Shown here piece after piece: positions 15,301 through 25,600 of a DNA stretch of 64,000 bases. The notes under the pieces were generated by a model that worked only from the letters and a program-made list of their open reading frames with translations, was not told the DNA's origin and did no database searches. Every line of letters begins with the position of its first letter. Positions within the stretch are counted from its first letter, which is position 1. This stretch comes from Owenia fusiformis (taxonomy: Eukaryota; Annelida; Polychaeta; Sabellida; Oweniidae): contig CAIIXF020000007.1 in NCBI GenBank assembly GCA_903813345.2, forward strand, positions 17,034,714 through 17,098,713. Direction: 5' to 3'. The translations under genes and the position numbers were made by a program.

Positions 15301-18300
15301 ACTAAGATGACGCCACCTATCAAAGATCTATTACCACGTCTGACACCTATTTTGAAGAACAGGTATTTCATTAATTTTAACATATATTTTTTTAAATATT
15401 ATCTGATACAATGTTTGTGGAAAGGTGCTATATTGTTATCATCTTGTGCTGCTGGGCAGGTGCCACATTAATTGTGTCATCAAAATTCAAGAAAAAACAC
15501 TTATCCATTCAAACTTGAAATTTTTAAAGATGCAGGACTAGACTTGTGCCAAGATCTGATCAAGTCTTGGGCATGCTGGGTAGATTGTCTGGCAGTCATT
15601 TTGCTTCTCAGAGTGGGACATTTATCACTGTTTGTCTTGTTTAATTCATTGAATCCATAAAGCAATCAAATACTGAGCATGATACTTTATCAAAATAAGT
15701 ACAGTTCTGTTGATGTTACCAACCATTTAGTATATCTTAAAGCTTTTGTTTACCTCCAGACACGAGAAAGTCCAAGAGAACTGCATTGATCTGGTTGGTA
15801 GAATAGCAGACAGGGGATCAGAGTTTGTGTCCGCCAGAGAGTGGATGAGGATTTGTTTTGAGCTACTTGAACTACTGAAGGCTCACAAGAAGGCTATCAG
15901 GAGGGCTACTGTCAACACATTTGGTTATATTGCCAAGGCAATTGGGTGAGTGAAAATAACATGAATTCTGTTTTTGCGTTATTTTGTGAATAAAAACTCT
16001 TATATTTGTAGATATGCATGTTCACTCATATTTTTTATATCAGTATGAATAAATTGAGATTATATAGCCCAGATTATGCTATCAATACTCATATTATCAT
16101 CAAATGAAAACCTAAGATAAAATTTTGCTTCTAATAAAATTCTACACAAAACTGGGTCTTTAAAAGCCCCAAACCCTGAATGTAAATTATGCAAAATAAA
16201 CATGAAATAAGCTATATGAATGAATTTATGTTTTCAGTCCACATGATGTCTTGGCCACTTTACTAAATAACTTAAAAGTGCAGGAAAGACAGAACCGTGT
16301 GTGTACCACCGTTGCTATAGCTATCGTTGCAGAGACGTGCTCTCCATTCACAGTGCTGCCCGGCCTTATGAATGAATACAGAGTGCCGGAGTTGAATGTC
16401 CAGAATGGTGTCCTGAAATCCCTTTCATTCATGTTTGAGTATATAGGAGAAATGGGCAAGGATTATATCTATGCAGTGTCCCCATTGTTGGAAGATGCTC
16501 TCATGGATAGGTAAGATTCCATGGTTTTTGTTTTTTATGGGCTCACATGGTGAGATTGCAATCACTCACTTTGACTTGTCCATCTGCTCAAAAATAGCAT
16601 GTTTTATAATTTCTGTAAATATGATTCCAGTTTTAAGTTATTTTAGTTAATTTTTTTGATATGAAAAGCCCATAAATTATGACTGTTCGAAAGTTGTTTT
16701 TTTTTCAAATCATTGCTTCAGTTTGCAGTACAACTTACAAATGTTTTTTATATGTCATACAGATAAGTCTTGGACAAGACGTATGAAGAACATTTTTTTG
16801 GGTAAATTTAAAAAGGTTGCCGCCATTATCCCAAAAGATCATACAATCACTTAATCCTGATTCGAAATTTATTGTTTGTTGCTTAGATTTCCATTAAAAA
16901 TCTTCAGTTTTATGTTCAGTTTATAATCATTTCTCAAGGTTTGAAAGAAAAATTTAAATCACTTCACAGTACACGTGAGCTTAGAACTCATACCCTTTTG
17001 TTTATATGACTCACAGTATATTCATATTTTAACGCCTTGTTAGTGGACTATCAAGCGTAGTTAATATGGTTGTGGCGCATGTAATCAATTGATCAACATA
17101 CGTGCGTTACTGATCAATTATCAACCTACCTACGTTTATGTTTTCCAGGGACCTTGTTCATAGACAGACCAGTATGTCAGCCATTGGTCACATAGCTCTG
17201 GGCGTATTTGGCTTTGGCTGTGAAGATGCTCTCACTCATTTACTCAATCATGTGTGGCCCAATGTTTTTGAGTCATCCCCTCACGTGGTCCAAGCTTTCA
17301 TGTCATCTATAGAGGGCATGAGAGTAGGACTGGGCCCTTCCAGAGTGTTGCAATATGCCCTACAGGTAAGCTAACAATATGCCCTGTTGTTGTTAAATCC
17401 TAGAATATTGGCAACTTTTTATGTCCCTACCACATATTGTCGGCCTAGACGCGTCCATCTGTCTGTCTGTCCATACGTACATACGTAAAGGTAAATAATG
17501 GTGCAAATGAAAGTTCTTTTGGTAGAAAATTACACACAGAATTCAAATATCCATCAGATAGAAGAAAATGTTAGTCTTTAATCAGGGGGTGAGATTTCCC
17601 AAATATGACCTGTCGTATTCGGCACGTTCAATGACCAATTTTATAAACAGGCCTCATTTGCCATTGAAATGGATCTCACAGTGTTCGCAGTTGTCTTATG
17701 AGTATTCTCTACAAGTTTGGATCGAGTAACTTCAATAGTATTACCGTAGTTTTGAAATGATGATGCTGAAATGATGTTTAACTGAAATAAACGCCATTCC
17801 ACGATTTCAAATTTTACTTAACGCATGCGCAGCACTGAATAAGCATGGGCTCATGATTGTTCACGTGATAACATCCTGCAATATGATCGGACGTCGTATA
17901 ATGGGGAATCCCCAAATACGATAGAATATGAAAGAATTGTGGGAAATACTCACTTCTTCTGGTCTTTAATGGTTATAAATGCAGAGCTCCTAACGAGATT
18001 TCAAAGCTATATAGAAAAGAGGACCATTGTAGAAACTATCTTGGAACAGAGTCCTTTAGTTTTAAATTACCATTCTCATGTTCGTTTGTAACTGATTCAG
18101 TATATTCTGTACATAGGGACATGTGTCTTCTGTAAGTTATTGAAATGATATGAAATCAAGAAATATCTAACAAAAGCATCAAAAGAATTGAATGTAATGA
18201 TTTTGTGTTGTGTGTTCCAGGGATTGTTCCACCCAGCTAGGAAAGTGCGAGACGTCTACTGGAAGGTGTATAACACAGTCTATATAGGAGCCCAGGACTC

Positions 18301-18379
18301 CATGATACCAGCATACCCTCGTGTTTATAATGACGACAAAAACAATTATCTCAGATATGAACTGGATTACATGTTGTAG
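265..18379 (+). CDS. SF3B1: SF3B1, splicing factor 3b subunit 1 (5' end outside window)
   Basis: SF3B1 is the HEAT-repeat scaffold of SF3b in U2 snRNP, which clamps the branch-point helix in the nucleus. Exons: 265-303 (tentative), 384-479, 631-748, 2544-2623, 2753-3152, 3356-3771, 4114-4233, 4603-4785, 11533-11799, 12298-12568, 12748-13040, 13458-13583, 14085-14306, 14775-14957, 15184-15362, 15760-15945, 16238-16510, 17149-17365, 18221-18379. All junctions are AG/GT and phases agree, giving 1275 residues plus stop. The human protein has about 1304, so roughly the first 50-60 residues are missing to the left. The N-terminal half has [20 protein letters not shown] and WDETPG/TPG repeats. The C-terminal half is nearly identical to human from LRQITDK to RYELDYML. 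Identification is certain; only the first tentative exon is open to doubt. Confidence 0.97.
384..4785 (+). CDS. SF3B1: SF3B1 N-terminal regulatory half (exons 2-8 of window)
   Basis: These seven exons encode the disordered region that recruits U2AF-homology-motif proteins and is phosphorylated on TP sites in active spliceosomes (known for the family). Visible tryptophan ligand motifs are [30 protein letters not shown] and RSRWDETPQ. Between them run many TPG/TPS units, some in a local expansion ([22 protein letters not shown], split here as [10 protein letters not shown] then [12 protein letters not shown]) at 3540-3620. The segment ends with [19 protein letters not shown] and [11 protein letters not shown], the p14-interacting and pre-HEAT region. 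The residue after DPFA is Ile where human has Asp. Confidence 0.93.
749..2543 (+). other. SF3B1 intron, no gene seen
   Basis: This 1.8 kb intron is AT-rich, with only short chance reading frames. I see no conserved domain, RNA gene or clear repeat in it. The adjoining exons fix its ends by GT at 749 and AG at 2542-2543. Confidence 0.7.
3772..4602 (+). other. Two short SF3B1 introns around exon 4114-4233
   Basis: Introns 3772-4113 and 4234-4602 are ordinary AT-rich sequence with clear GT/AG ends. Nothing else is recognised in them. Confidence 0.7.
5092..5097 (-). terminator. Possible polyadenylation signal of nested GTPase gene
   Basis: AATAAA on the minus strand lies about 270 nt past the stop codon at 5365. 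A second candidate is at 4868-4873. AT-rich sequence makes chance matches common. Confidence 0.35.
5365..6672 (-). CDS. Ras-like small GTPase (RASD/Dexras-like), intronless, nested in SF3B1 intron
   Basis: A single 435-codon frame runs antisense inside SF3B1 intron 4786-11532. The P-loop is GSRGCGKS (residues 23-30), G4 is NKSD (132-135) and G5 is EVSARDN (166-172). FDILDTTD (65-72) and [17 protein letters not shown] (90-106) resemble the RASD/Ras-dva type of atypical Ras. The G3 motif reads DTTD instead of DxxG, so the invariant glycine is Asp72 and the residue after it is Ser. Residues 205-435 form a basic and serine-rich tail (for example [19 protein letters not shown]) ending in HYVRYYD, with no CAAX box for prenylation. 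The ATG has A at -3. AATAAA signals on this strand (5092-5097, 4868-4873) follow the stop. It could be an old retrogene. Subfamily placement is uncertain. Confidence 0.8.
   Translation of the reverse strand: MTFWSNKRCTYGLPKKFNISVMGSRGCGKSSIVNQFMHNCRTTNQKASENIHSFNIQNGDKSISFDILDTTDSCYYPTTMRKFPIADSQAFILVYALDDPDSFDEAINIYNEICKQRKSKPGVHIPIVFVANKSDLWDEWDDEITLMNRVISQTTVEIDMEMAHLEVSARDNINVIDIFEKILQLIGCMFPLKKTIEQQRLSNIQPPKPKSKLRQILSLISKKPKDPEVSEVKINMIGIEDDLGSSVSDSSSYNCSDFSSYSSISPRKASLPSSALYKSIWASSYETIPATSSMLNINDKEDALFRKGSLDWPRCSNDLQVPRKEERRKSLDTQLTKMKQNRYRNDRLFTPLIDATNKQNSPKSSYEAIPTFDFLIKTESLSFEDEVHKMANSDLEKETETNKSLMNLCKSIQIDAVSIMQCLPRQPKHYVRYYD
6673..7540 (+). other. SF3B1 intron segment upstream of the nested GTPase
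   Basis: This should contain the GTPase promoter and 5' leader on the minus strand. I see no TATA box or other distinct element that I can defend, and no further gene. Confidence 0.5.
7541..8005 (+). repeat. Tandem repeat, about 177-bp unit, 2.6 copies
   Basis: Units start at about 7541, 7720 and 7896, each with TGATAAATT(G/A)TGTTGTTATGA. Units two and three are nearly identical through TTCTTACGTAGTATACATTTG; unit one is more diverged. The third unit stops near 8005 after CTTATTTTAGAATG. Confidence 0.85.
8647..8775 (+). repeat. Tandem duplication, 66-bp unit
   Basis: CAGCATCATGTGGCTAAT at 8647 recurs as CAGTATCATGTGGCTAAT at 8713. Both are followed by the same stretch containing TTTACCAAGAACAAGG and GACAAATCAATT. 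Confidence 0.9.
9273..9341 (+). repeat. Minisatellite, 17-18-bp unit, 4 copies
   Basis: Four consecutive copies of AAGGTCCACATGTTTC with small variations. It lies in SF3B1 intron 4786-11532. Confidence 0.9.
9665..11400 (+). mobile_element. Composite repeat element carrying a 162-bp tandem array
   Basis: The left edge holds TAAGCCGTAATTTGGCGCCC followed by CCCATTAGCGC. The right edge holds ATGGGCGCTAATAAGGACA and then GGCTAATACGGTATAT, partly inverted relative to the left. AGGTACGATATTG occurs on both sides of the array (9846 and about 11014) in the same orientation. A GC-rich patch of GGCGG units is at 9872-9899. No transposase frame is present. I infer a non-autonomous element, or two nested ones; the boundaries are approximate. 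Confidence 0.45.
9912..10920 (+). repeat. Tandem array, 161-162-bp unit, six full copies plus a partial
   Basis: Units start with CTTGTCTACAG at 9912, 10074, 10236, 10398, 10559 and 10721, and a diverged partial starts at 10883. Each contains GGGATTCATCTGAAATTTTC, CAAGAACTGATTAG and GGTGGCCATTTTGGATTTTC. Differences between units are scattered single bases and one- to two-base indels, so the array looks young. Confidence 0.95.
11533..18379 (+). CDS. SF3B1: SF3B1 HEAT-repeat half (last 11 exons)
   Basis: These exons encode the HEAT superhelix. The sites mutated in human cancers are unaltered: [12 protein letters not shown] (E622/R625 region), QARHTGIK (H662/K666) and DEQQKVRT (K700). The pladienolide-contact segment [14 protein letters not shown] is also conserved. 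The most divergent exon is 17149-17365 ([23 protein letters not shown]). The stop is TAG at 18377-18379. Exons start and end in phases 0, 1 and 2 that agree throughout. Confidence 0.97.
11829..11945 (+). repeat. Dispersed repeat, copy 1 (GGTGACATTTTGC family)
   Basis: Shares the order AAGTGGT-ACA, TATTGTTATA, TCT-CAACT, GGCGTC and GGTGACATTTTGC with the copy at 13618-13760. Its end (GCATGTTAATGCCTTGTT) matches an inverted piece at 20400-20470. It lies in an SF3B1 intron. Confidence 0.6.
13618..13760 (+). repeat. Dispersed repeat, copy 2 (GGTGACATTTTGC family)
   Basis: Same layout as 11829-11945. The part GGTGTCTGTAACAAATG is also found, inverted, at 20430-20460 in OXNAD1 intron sequence. Confidence 0.6.
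13848..13980 (+). repeat. Hairpin element (short inverted repeat, MITE-like)
   Basis: Left arm 13850-13905 (AGCAATAGTG...TTCCCCTTAGGAATATCC) pairs with right arm 13921-13978 (GGATATTCCCAAAGGG...CACTATTGCT) around a 15-nt loop. Mismatches are few. It lies in the SF3B1 intron between exons 13458-13583 and 14085-14306. Confidence 0.8.
14531..14740 (+). repeat. Tandem repeat, about 70-bp unit, 3 copies
   Basis: Units start with ATAATGCAT at about 14531, 14600 and 14672. Each contains ATCAACTTTCAGATTTGC and TGTTGCTATGATGT. The array ends about 35 bp before exon 14775-14957 and repeats a TTTCAG acceptor-like motif in each unit. Confidence 0.9.
15363..15759 (+). other. SF3B1 intron, no gene seen
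   Basis: Ordinary AT-rich intron; nothing recognised beyond the splice sites (GT at 15363, AG at 15758-15759). Confidence 0.6.
16538..16860 (+). repeat. Dispersed repeat, related to 29811-30215
   Basis: GCTCACATGGTGAGATTGCAATCACTCAC and a following GATTCCAGTTTTAAGTTATTTT stretch are matched by the element at 29811-30215 (long strings abbreviated: key pieces are GCAATCACTCAC and TTTTAAGTTATTTT). No coding capacity is seen. It lies in SF3B1 intron 16511-17148. Confidence 0.55.
17366..18220 (+). other. Last SF3B1 intron
   Basis: This 855-bp intron contains a short CTGT/TACG-rich patch at 17455-17490 and otherwise no recognisable feature. Confidence 0.6.
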
Positions 18380-19635
18380 TACATAGTCGGATTTGAAACA
18401 ATGAAACATTTTAGACATTGTAAATATAATAGACTCAATGTGTGCACTAAGATGTACATTTGGTAATGAACACTTTTAAATATGATATATTTTCTATGTA
18501 CTCTAATGTTGTTCATCTTGGTTTCCTAAAACTACACAATGGGCAGAGTCTAGTTCTAAACTACATGTAGGGTATAACTTCACCTTTGGTAGAGAAGTAC
18601 ATACATGTACTATTAGTGTTGAGACAATTCTATTGGCATGCAGCAGTCTTGTTTACTTGGGTAAAACAATGTGTAACCCCTAAATTTAAAATACTTTCAT
18701 ATAGTTTGTAGGTACAATGAACTTACATCAAAGTCCTGTTGTGTGTAAAAGTAAAGGCGAAGGGATAAAAAAAATATTAAAACTCCAAAAACAAAACAGT
18801 TCTAATTCAGACAAATTCAGTTATGAAATGATTAGAATAACCCTGTATATCATGAAGGTGATTTGAAAATTAACAAGGCTTTTGAAAAATATGAATTGTT
18901 ATTGATGAACGATACCTGGTTGCTATAATATTTAAGGATGAACCGTCAATATCCAAATTTCTTATGTCAACTGATATTGAGCTAATTAAAATGCTGTGGA
19001 AAAGGCTCCATTGAACTTTTACAAGCGTATCACTTTTGTGCACCTAACAAATGAATATTTTTGTTAGAAGTATATCATCTATGTGAACAGAAAAACTTTT
19101 AATTTGGAATGTTCATTTTTTTAAAAATATTATTTTGACCTGTATATCATCTATGTCAACAAAATATCTTTGAATTTGGAATGTTCATTTTTTAAAAAAA
19201 TATTATTTTGACCCCGTATTTAATCCTCATCACAAATCATGGTAAAATTATTGTATTTTGAAAATGTATTTCCCAGACTTAAAAAAATAAATACTAGATT
19301 TTGTAAAGAACTCTTATTGTTTATTTCTTGCAAAACAACTGTGCTACATCACAAACATATATATATATATAAATAACAAATGAGTATTTTATTTTTGAAC
19401 TGGTCTCAACTCTTGAAGAGGTGAATAAACTAAGTGTTGGGCTAAATATTTATGCTCATCCCAGGGACAATTCCCACTGATTTCATGACCACTTCTGCCA
19501 TATTATTGGAAAATTCAGGTGGATATTTAATATTAATATAATATATATATTTAATACATGTAATATTTCATCTTTGCCCTCCATAATTCCTTTAAATTAT
19601 CGATCTTCATCCAGCATGTCTATTATCACTTATCA
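18380..19635 (+). other. Convergent 3' UTR region of SF3B1 and OXNAD1
   Basis: Contains the SF3B1 3' UTR with AATAAA at 19286-19291. On the minus strand AATAAA sites at 19320-19325 and 19388-19393 suit OXNAD1. A near-duplicate pair (GGAATGTTCATTTTTT...TATTATTTTGACC) occurs at 19107-19140 and 19178-19212. A short (AT)n run is at about 19361-19371. Confidence 0.6.
19286..19291 (+). terminator. SF3B1: Probable SF3B1 polyadenylation signal
   Basis: AATAAA about 900 nt beyond the SF3B1 stop, followed within about 30 nt by a T/G-rich stretch (CTCTTATTGTTTATTTC). It lies just before the opposite-strand OXNAD1 signals. Confidence 0.5.
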
Positions 19636-22600
19636 CTACCACCACTTTTCATACATGATCCTATCTTCACTGACTCCTAGTTCAACTAATGTTCTCTCCA
19701 TATCTTGTAACATTGATAATGGGCCACAGATGTAACACAACACTTTATTTCTGTCCAAACTTTCTAAACTGTTCGCTAAAGTTGATTTATTGATTCTGCT
19801 ATCTGAAAAGAAAAATGAAGTTGGTATACATGATGCTATTCATTCAGTATAGAATATATAAAACAGTTTTTCTTAAAAATTCTGTGAATGTTTTTAAATA
19901 GTTTCGATAAGCTTCCCGTATAAAAACAACATGGCGTCTCCATGCGAGTCAACTGGATCAGTCCATTTTGAAGAAAAAGGGGGAGTTTTGCAAAATCCAG
20001 TTTATTGAAATTGTCTTGAAGACAAAGTAATCCGTTTATAAAGATTCTGAAAACATTATTCAGAGAGTGATTGTTCAAATTGATTGATTGTCCCTTTTAT
20101 AAATGTGTGACGATCTATAATATATTTATGTTATATAACAGTTAGAGGTGTTGACACAACGACATCGAGCCTGTGAACCCTTGAGTATTATTCCGGGATC
20201 AGGCCTTTTATACTAAACGGTGAACAACACCAGAAACGAGCGTTCGATTTGCTAAACGATGCATCACCCTTTAAAGCATATGGCTCCTTTGTCAAAAACT
20301 CCCATATGAAAACTGTGATACTTATTTTTCATGAGTGCAGATTTCAGATCAGATGCATGCGAGTTGACAAAAGAACCATTTGGTCTGAAAACATTAGAAA
20401 CAAGGCATTAACATTCAAAATGTCACCACCTGCCATTTGTTACAGACACCAGATGCCAAACACTGAACATCATTGAAGAAGAATAGGTTCATTGTTAAAA
20501 CGCTACTGATTCAAAATTTAGTGACAAACATCGGCCAAGATAGTATATCTGTAGTGTGAATCAATGTAATGTTCCCGTGAACGTTACTTGCATTTCTAGT
20601 GCCCATGCTCTCCAAAGAATACACCTTACTTGTTAAGTCCTTTGTAGCTTGAGTATTTTCCTTGGTCACAAAGTATTGTCTGTTAAAGTTGGTGCATTCC
20701 TTACATATGCTGTCAATGTTTTTCTGAAAAACATAAAAGTTGAAGATCCAATGAAATATTTTAGGTTTGCATATGTTTTAAAACAATGCTGATGGTTAAT
20801 TCAAGTAATATTTTAATGAAAAAGTGAATATTTCATGAAACAAAATAAAGGCTAAAAAGTTCAAACACATTCTTTTAATTAGTTAACAGTTTTCATATTA
20901 TATAGTTTAGTTTATATAGTTTATTATAGTGTCACAGGTTCATACATATACAATAAAATACAATACTAAAATACATTAATAAAAAACCTCTAGTCGATGC
21001 CGGCTTATGAGACACTTATATGAATTCATAAATAGCATCAATATTACAATGTTATTGCAAACGTTCAAGATTAAATGCCCTCTTTTGAAACATTTTATAT
21101 AAAGAAGAAGCAATTTTCCTTTGACTAGATTTACATGTCATTATAGAGTGGAGTGTAATATTATCAACACTAAAATTATTAAATGAATCTCTTAAATATG
21201 AAAATAGATCATTTCTAATATCTATATAATGTGTACAGTCTAACAGAAAATGTTTTTCATCTTCTACTTGGTCACTATCACATAAAAGACATTTTCTGTT
21301 GTGTAATGGAATGTTATTAAAGCGACCTGTCTCTATGGCTAGCTTCAAAGTACCAGATCTAAATTCTGCCAGTATTTTTCGATGGTGTCTTGGCAGGTTT
21401 TCTTTTATAAACTGTTCAGTGCACACACCGAATTTAAATTCCCTATATGTTCTTAATTTATTTCCATTTATAAGATTTCCCTTGTCATTCCATATGTTAT
21501 TTAAGAATGGGTCTTGACTTTGGAAGTGTAGTTGAACATTTTGGACTGTTTGCTTGATATTGATTGGTTGTTCCATTTCTAAAATATGGCCCTGGTTTAC
21601 TTTTTGAATAATATTGAGCACTTTATTGTCCCAACTATACTGATTGGAGCATACCAAATGAAGTTTTTTATGGCCTATTGAGGGTTTCATAATTTTTAAC
21701 GCTCTCAAGAGTCCTTGTTCAGCATGGATTATGAGTGCCCTTAATTAAAGTGTTTGATTACAGATATTGTCATCATGGAATTCTCTACTAGGATACATCA
21801 AATTTGAGGTTTTCAACTGATGATCATCAAAAGGGTATTTCCTATCATGATGGGAAGCCACACTTAAATCAATAAACAGATAAGAGTCTAATATATATGT
21901 TTCAAAATTATCAGGAAATACATGATATATCACTTCCTGGTCAACTCAACCCAAGTCATCTTAACCCAAGTGGTTAATGTGAAATGTGATGCAAATACAT
22001 ATGAAAATTAAAATACATTACTGTTTATTAAATGTAATTGTTAGGTAGAATGTATAAAATAGGAATTGAATTGTCTCATAAAATCATTCATGACAGATCG
22101 ACACAATGCGTTTCATTTCAAATTACATGGAAATAATCTTTGACATAGGATTTTTTCTCTCGTGGACTGGTCTCAGTTTAGTGGACTCTGCTTCAGCCAT
22201 CATTTAGACATTATGTGATCAGGTGATTGAAATGACTTACATATGGCCCCATATAAAGCCACAGTTTAGGTATTTTGGCAGAAGAATGACTAAAAAGAGT
22301 CCACTTTTTCGCAATTCCCTCCCTTAATATCTAAAAGATGGCACAATTGTGGAGTCCAGTCCACCTTTTAGATAAATCTTAAAACAATGAGCTTTATTTT
22401 TTCATTGGTTAAGGTACAGCTGGAAAGTAACATTTTGGTAAAAAATTGCTATACCTGCACATGTTATTTTCTGGTACAAAATTAAGTATGAAGGTATGTG
22501 TGTATTTTTTTTGCTTTTTTCAGTAACGTATCATTACACTGTCTACTTTTAGTAAACCTGGAAATAGGTCAATGGTAGCTCCTGTGTTGTCTGGAAACTT

Positions 22601-25600
22601 TGAAAGAAAATTTGGAAAAATAGAAAGTGTGACATATCAAAATTTCCTGGAATTCCCATTGAACACCTACCAGATATTCTAAAAGAAGATGAAAGGATAC
22701 TTTCCTGAAAAAAGCAGGGAAATTTGTGTTCCTGACACGTTTTGGCATCCTGGTATGACAACGTCTACCCAAAATATGCATGCCATATTGATGTAATTTA
22801 TAACTGAAATCAGGAAAACAAAAAGGCGTGATATTCTTTCAGAATTGCTTCTAATAACTATTTATAAAAATGGTCCCGAGACACAAATCCACTTATGTAA
22901 GGGTTTGTTTTAAATTTGAACATGACTGTTTTCACACCTTCTATAAACTGTGAACAAAGTCAACATTTCACCCGGGGTATATTCGCAAACAATACCCCTG
23001 GAAATGTGACGTCATAACAGCGGGTTGTTGTAATGGCGAACCATAATGAATATTCGAAATATCATTTTGGGGAGTTTTCATGTTTGAATCGTAACATAGA
23101 CCTTAGAGCAGGTGTAATATAGTCGAATACACCCCTTAGGGTTAGGCACGAATGCTTTCGAACCATGCAATGGTTTACGTTCATTCAAACTGTAATATAG
23201 AACCTTTTCAATATGGCATTTGCTTCTGTGTGATGTATACCCCTCTACCTGCTTAATAAGGCAATTTATCTTCAAATGAAACCTTAGCAAGTAGATTAGA
23301 GTCTCTGGAACACATTTGTAAATAGTTTTTACAAGAAATTTTGTTTGTGTATCTCAAATTTTGTCTCCCCGATTTTAGTCATGAATCATGTCAATATAGA
23401 CTAGAGTGTCTACTTTGGGTAGACGTTGTCATTCCCAGATGCCCAAACGTGTGTCAGGAACACATAGATACTCAAATGATCATCTTGTATACAACTTTAA
23501 ACACAGAGAGATTTAAAATATGATTTGAAACAACACAAAGATACTATTTGAAACTATCGTGTCTAGTTAAACCTCTCATGTTACCTTACACATTTTGTTA
23601 TTATACTTGTAGCATGTGAAACTGATATTAAGTAGTTTTATAGTATGTTGACAATGATAACTTCCTCTTAATTCCTATTTGTTAATTTGTGGTTGAGCTG
23701 ACTTAAGGTTGAGATGACCAGCACATTGGGAGTTCACACCCATGAAATTGTGTGTATCTATTAAGTTTAACATGCAACATTCATTATGATAAGATTAGGA
23801 AATGATAGGACAATTATTGACCCCAGCCAAAAACACCTACTGTAGAAGCCCAAATATTAGCCGACCAAAATTTTTGCGCTGAAGTAACCATAAATGAAAA
23901 AGTTGCCAATAATGTAATTAGAGCCTGGACCCTCCCTACCAATAAATGAAAATTTTAATTTGCAATAAAGAAAAATGACCTATATATAAAAAGAACTAAT
24001 TACATTAGATTTAAGGGAGGAATGGGGTTTTAAGATAAAAAACGAACGAGCCTATCTTAAAATATGTGAAAACTCACCTTGAAAACGAGTTCATCAGAGG
24101 TTGAAGCACTATACAGCAGATTAACCCTTGCACCTGTTGATGCAGCTTGTTCTGAACAATGTAGGAATATGGAGTAGAGAGGGTTAATCCCAACACCTCC
24201 TGCTATGAGGAGGAGATCTGTTGAGGGTGAGGATAAAGGGTCAAAGTGAAAGTCACCACCCACTCGCACTGCTACCTTTGTGTCCATTTTACACTACAAT
24301 GAATATGATAAAATACAAATAAAATTCTTTAATCTAATATGTAACATAACATATGTGTACAGTTATTGTGTGATGGAAGCTACATGTCTTAGACAGTTAA
24401 AGGCCAGCTTTCGCTGGACATGAATGTGCTATAAACGAGAGGGGGTGCATTCCAACTAAATGAAAAATGAAACATCAAACTATTTTGATTTCTATCAGAC
24501 CATGCACTAGAAGAAATACCCAACACACACAAAATAATTTGGTGGATGAGTTGTAAATTTCCCTACCATCATATTTGATCAATATTATATATGCACAAGC
24601 ACGTGGTTCTTTATTGTTTTGAAACTCAGAAACTGACTGTTTGCACCCAGTTATTTAACTCTAAAGGTTGTCAGGAGTCACAATATAGGTCGGACGTCTC
24701 TACCAAGGACTGGTGAGTATGGACATGTTGGTGTCTAGTTATCTGAATAGAATGTTAGTGGCATATTGTGAGGACAACAACCATCAAGTTTATCAAGTTG
24801 AATCACCTAATATCACTTGGCATTAAATAAGAACAATTTTCTGAATTACCTTTTACTATGACACTAAAATTCACCACATCCTCTCACTTTTAAGAAAATT
24901 CTATTAATGATGCAGGTTAAAGGTCATTACAATCTTTGCAAACTTTGTGGTATTTTAATGGTTGAGACACTTTAGAGATCTTCACTTGTATTTATACACC
25001 ATGTATCATAACAATGACCTGATCATAAGAATCACCTGAGTGTGGACCCATTTTGCTGGGGGATGTTCACTGTACTTTACTGCAAGATCTAAAGTGCCAT
25101 CTTTTATGAGCTTAGTAGGTGAGGAACACATGGAATAACCCCCAACTTTTTCCAAACCAGGAATGAAGAAATCAACCCTGTAAATAGATGAACATGTTTA
25201 ATCAAAGTACAAATAAAGACTAAAGATATGTACACGTATATTAGTAATTGTTGATAACAGTAACTTTCAGAATTTCATTTTCTAAATGACTAAACAGAAA
25301 ATTAAAGACTGAAAATGAGTTTTAAAAAATAATTCTATCATTCCTTCACACCTGTATTTCAAAATCCCTGAAATTCATGTTTACATCTTGGAATTTTATT
25401 GATTTTAATGATTTGCATTTATTTCTTAATAAATATGGCAAGCAACATAAACACATGTACCAGTATTTTGCAGAATTAAGATACATATTCATCATAACAG
25501 AATCATTGTTAAGATTATGGGAACACATGGAATAGCTTGGGCACAACATATCAGTTAATAAACAATGGTCATTCACAGAAACTTCATAGTTAGAAATTAT

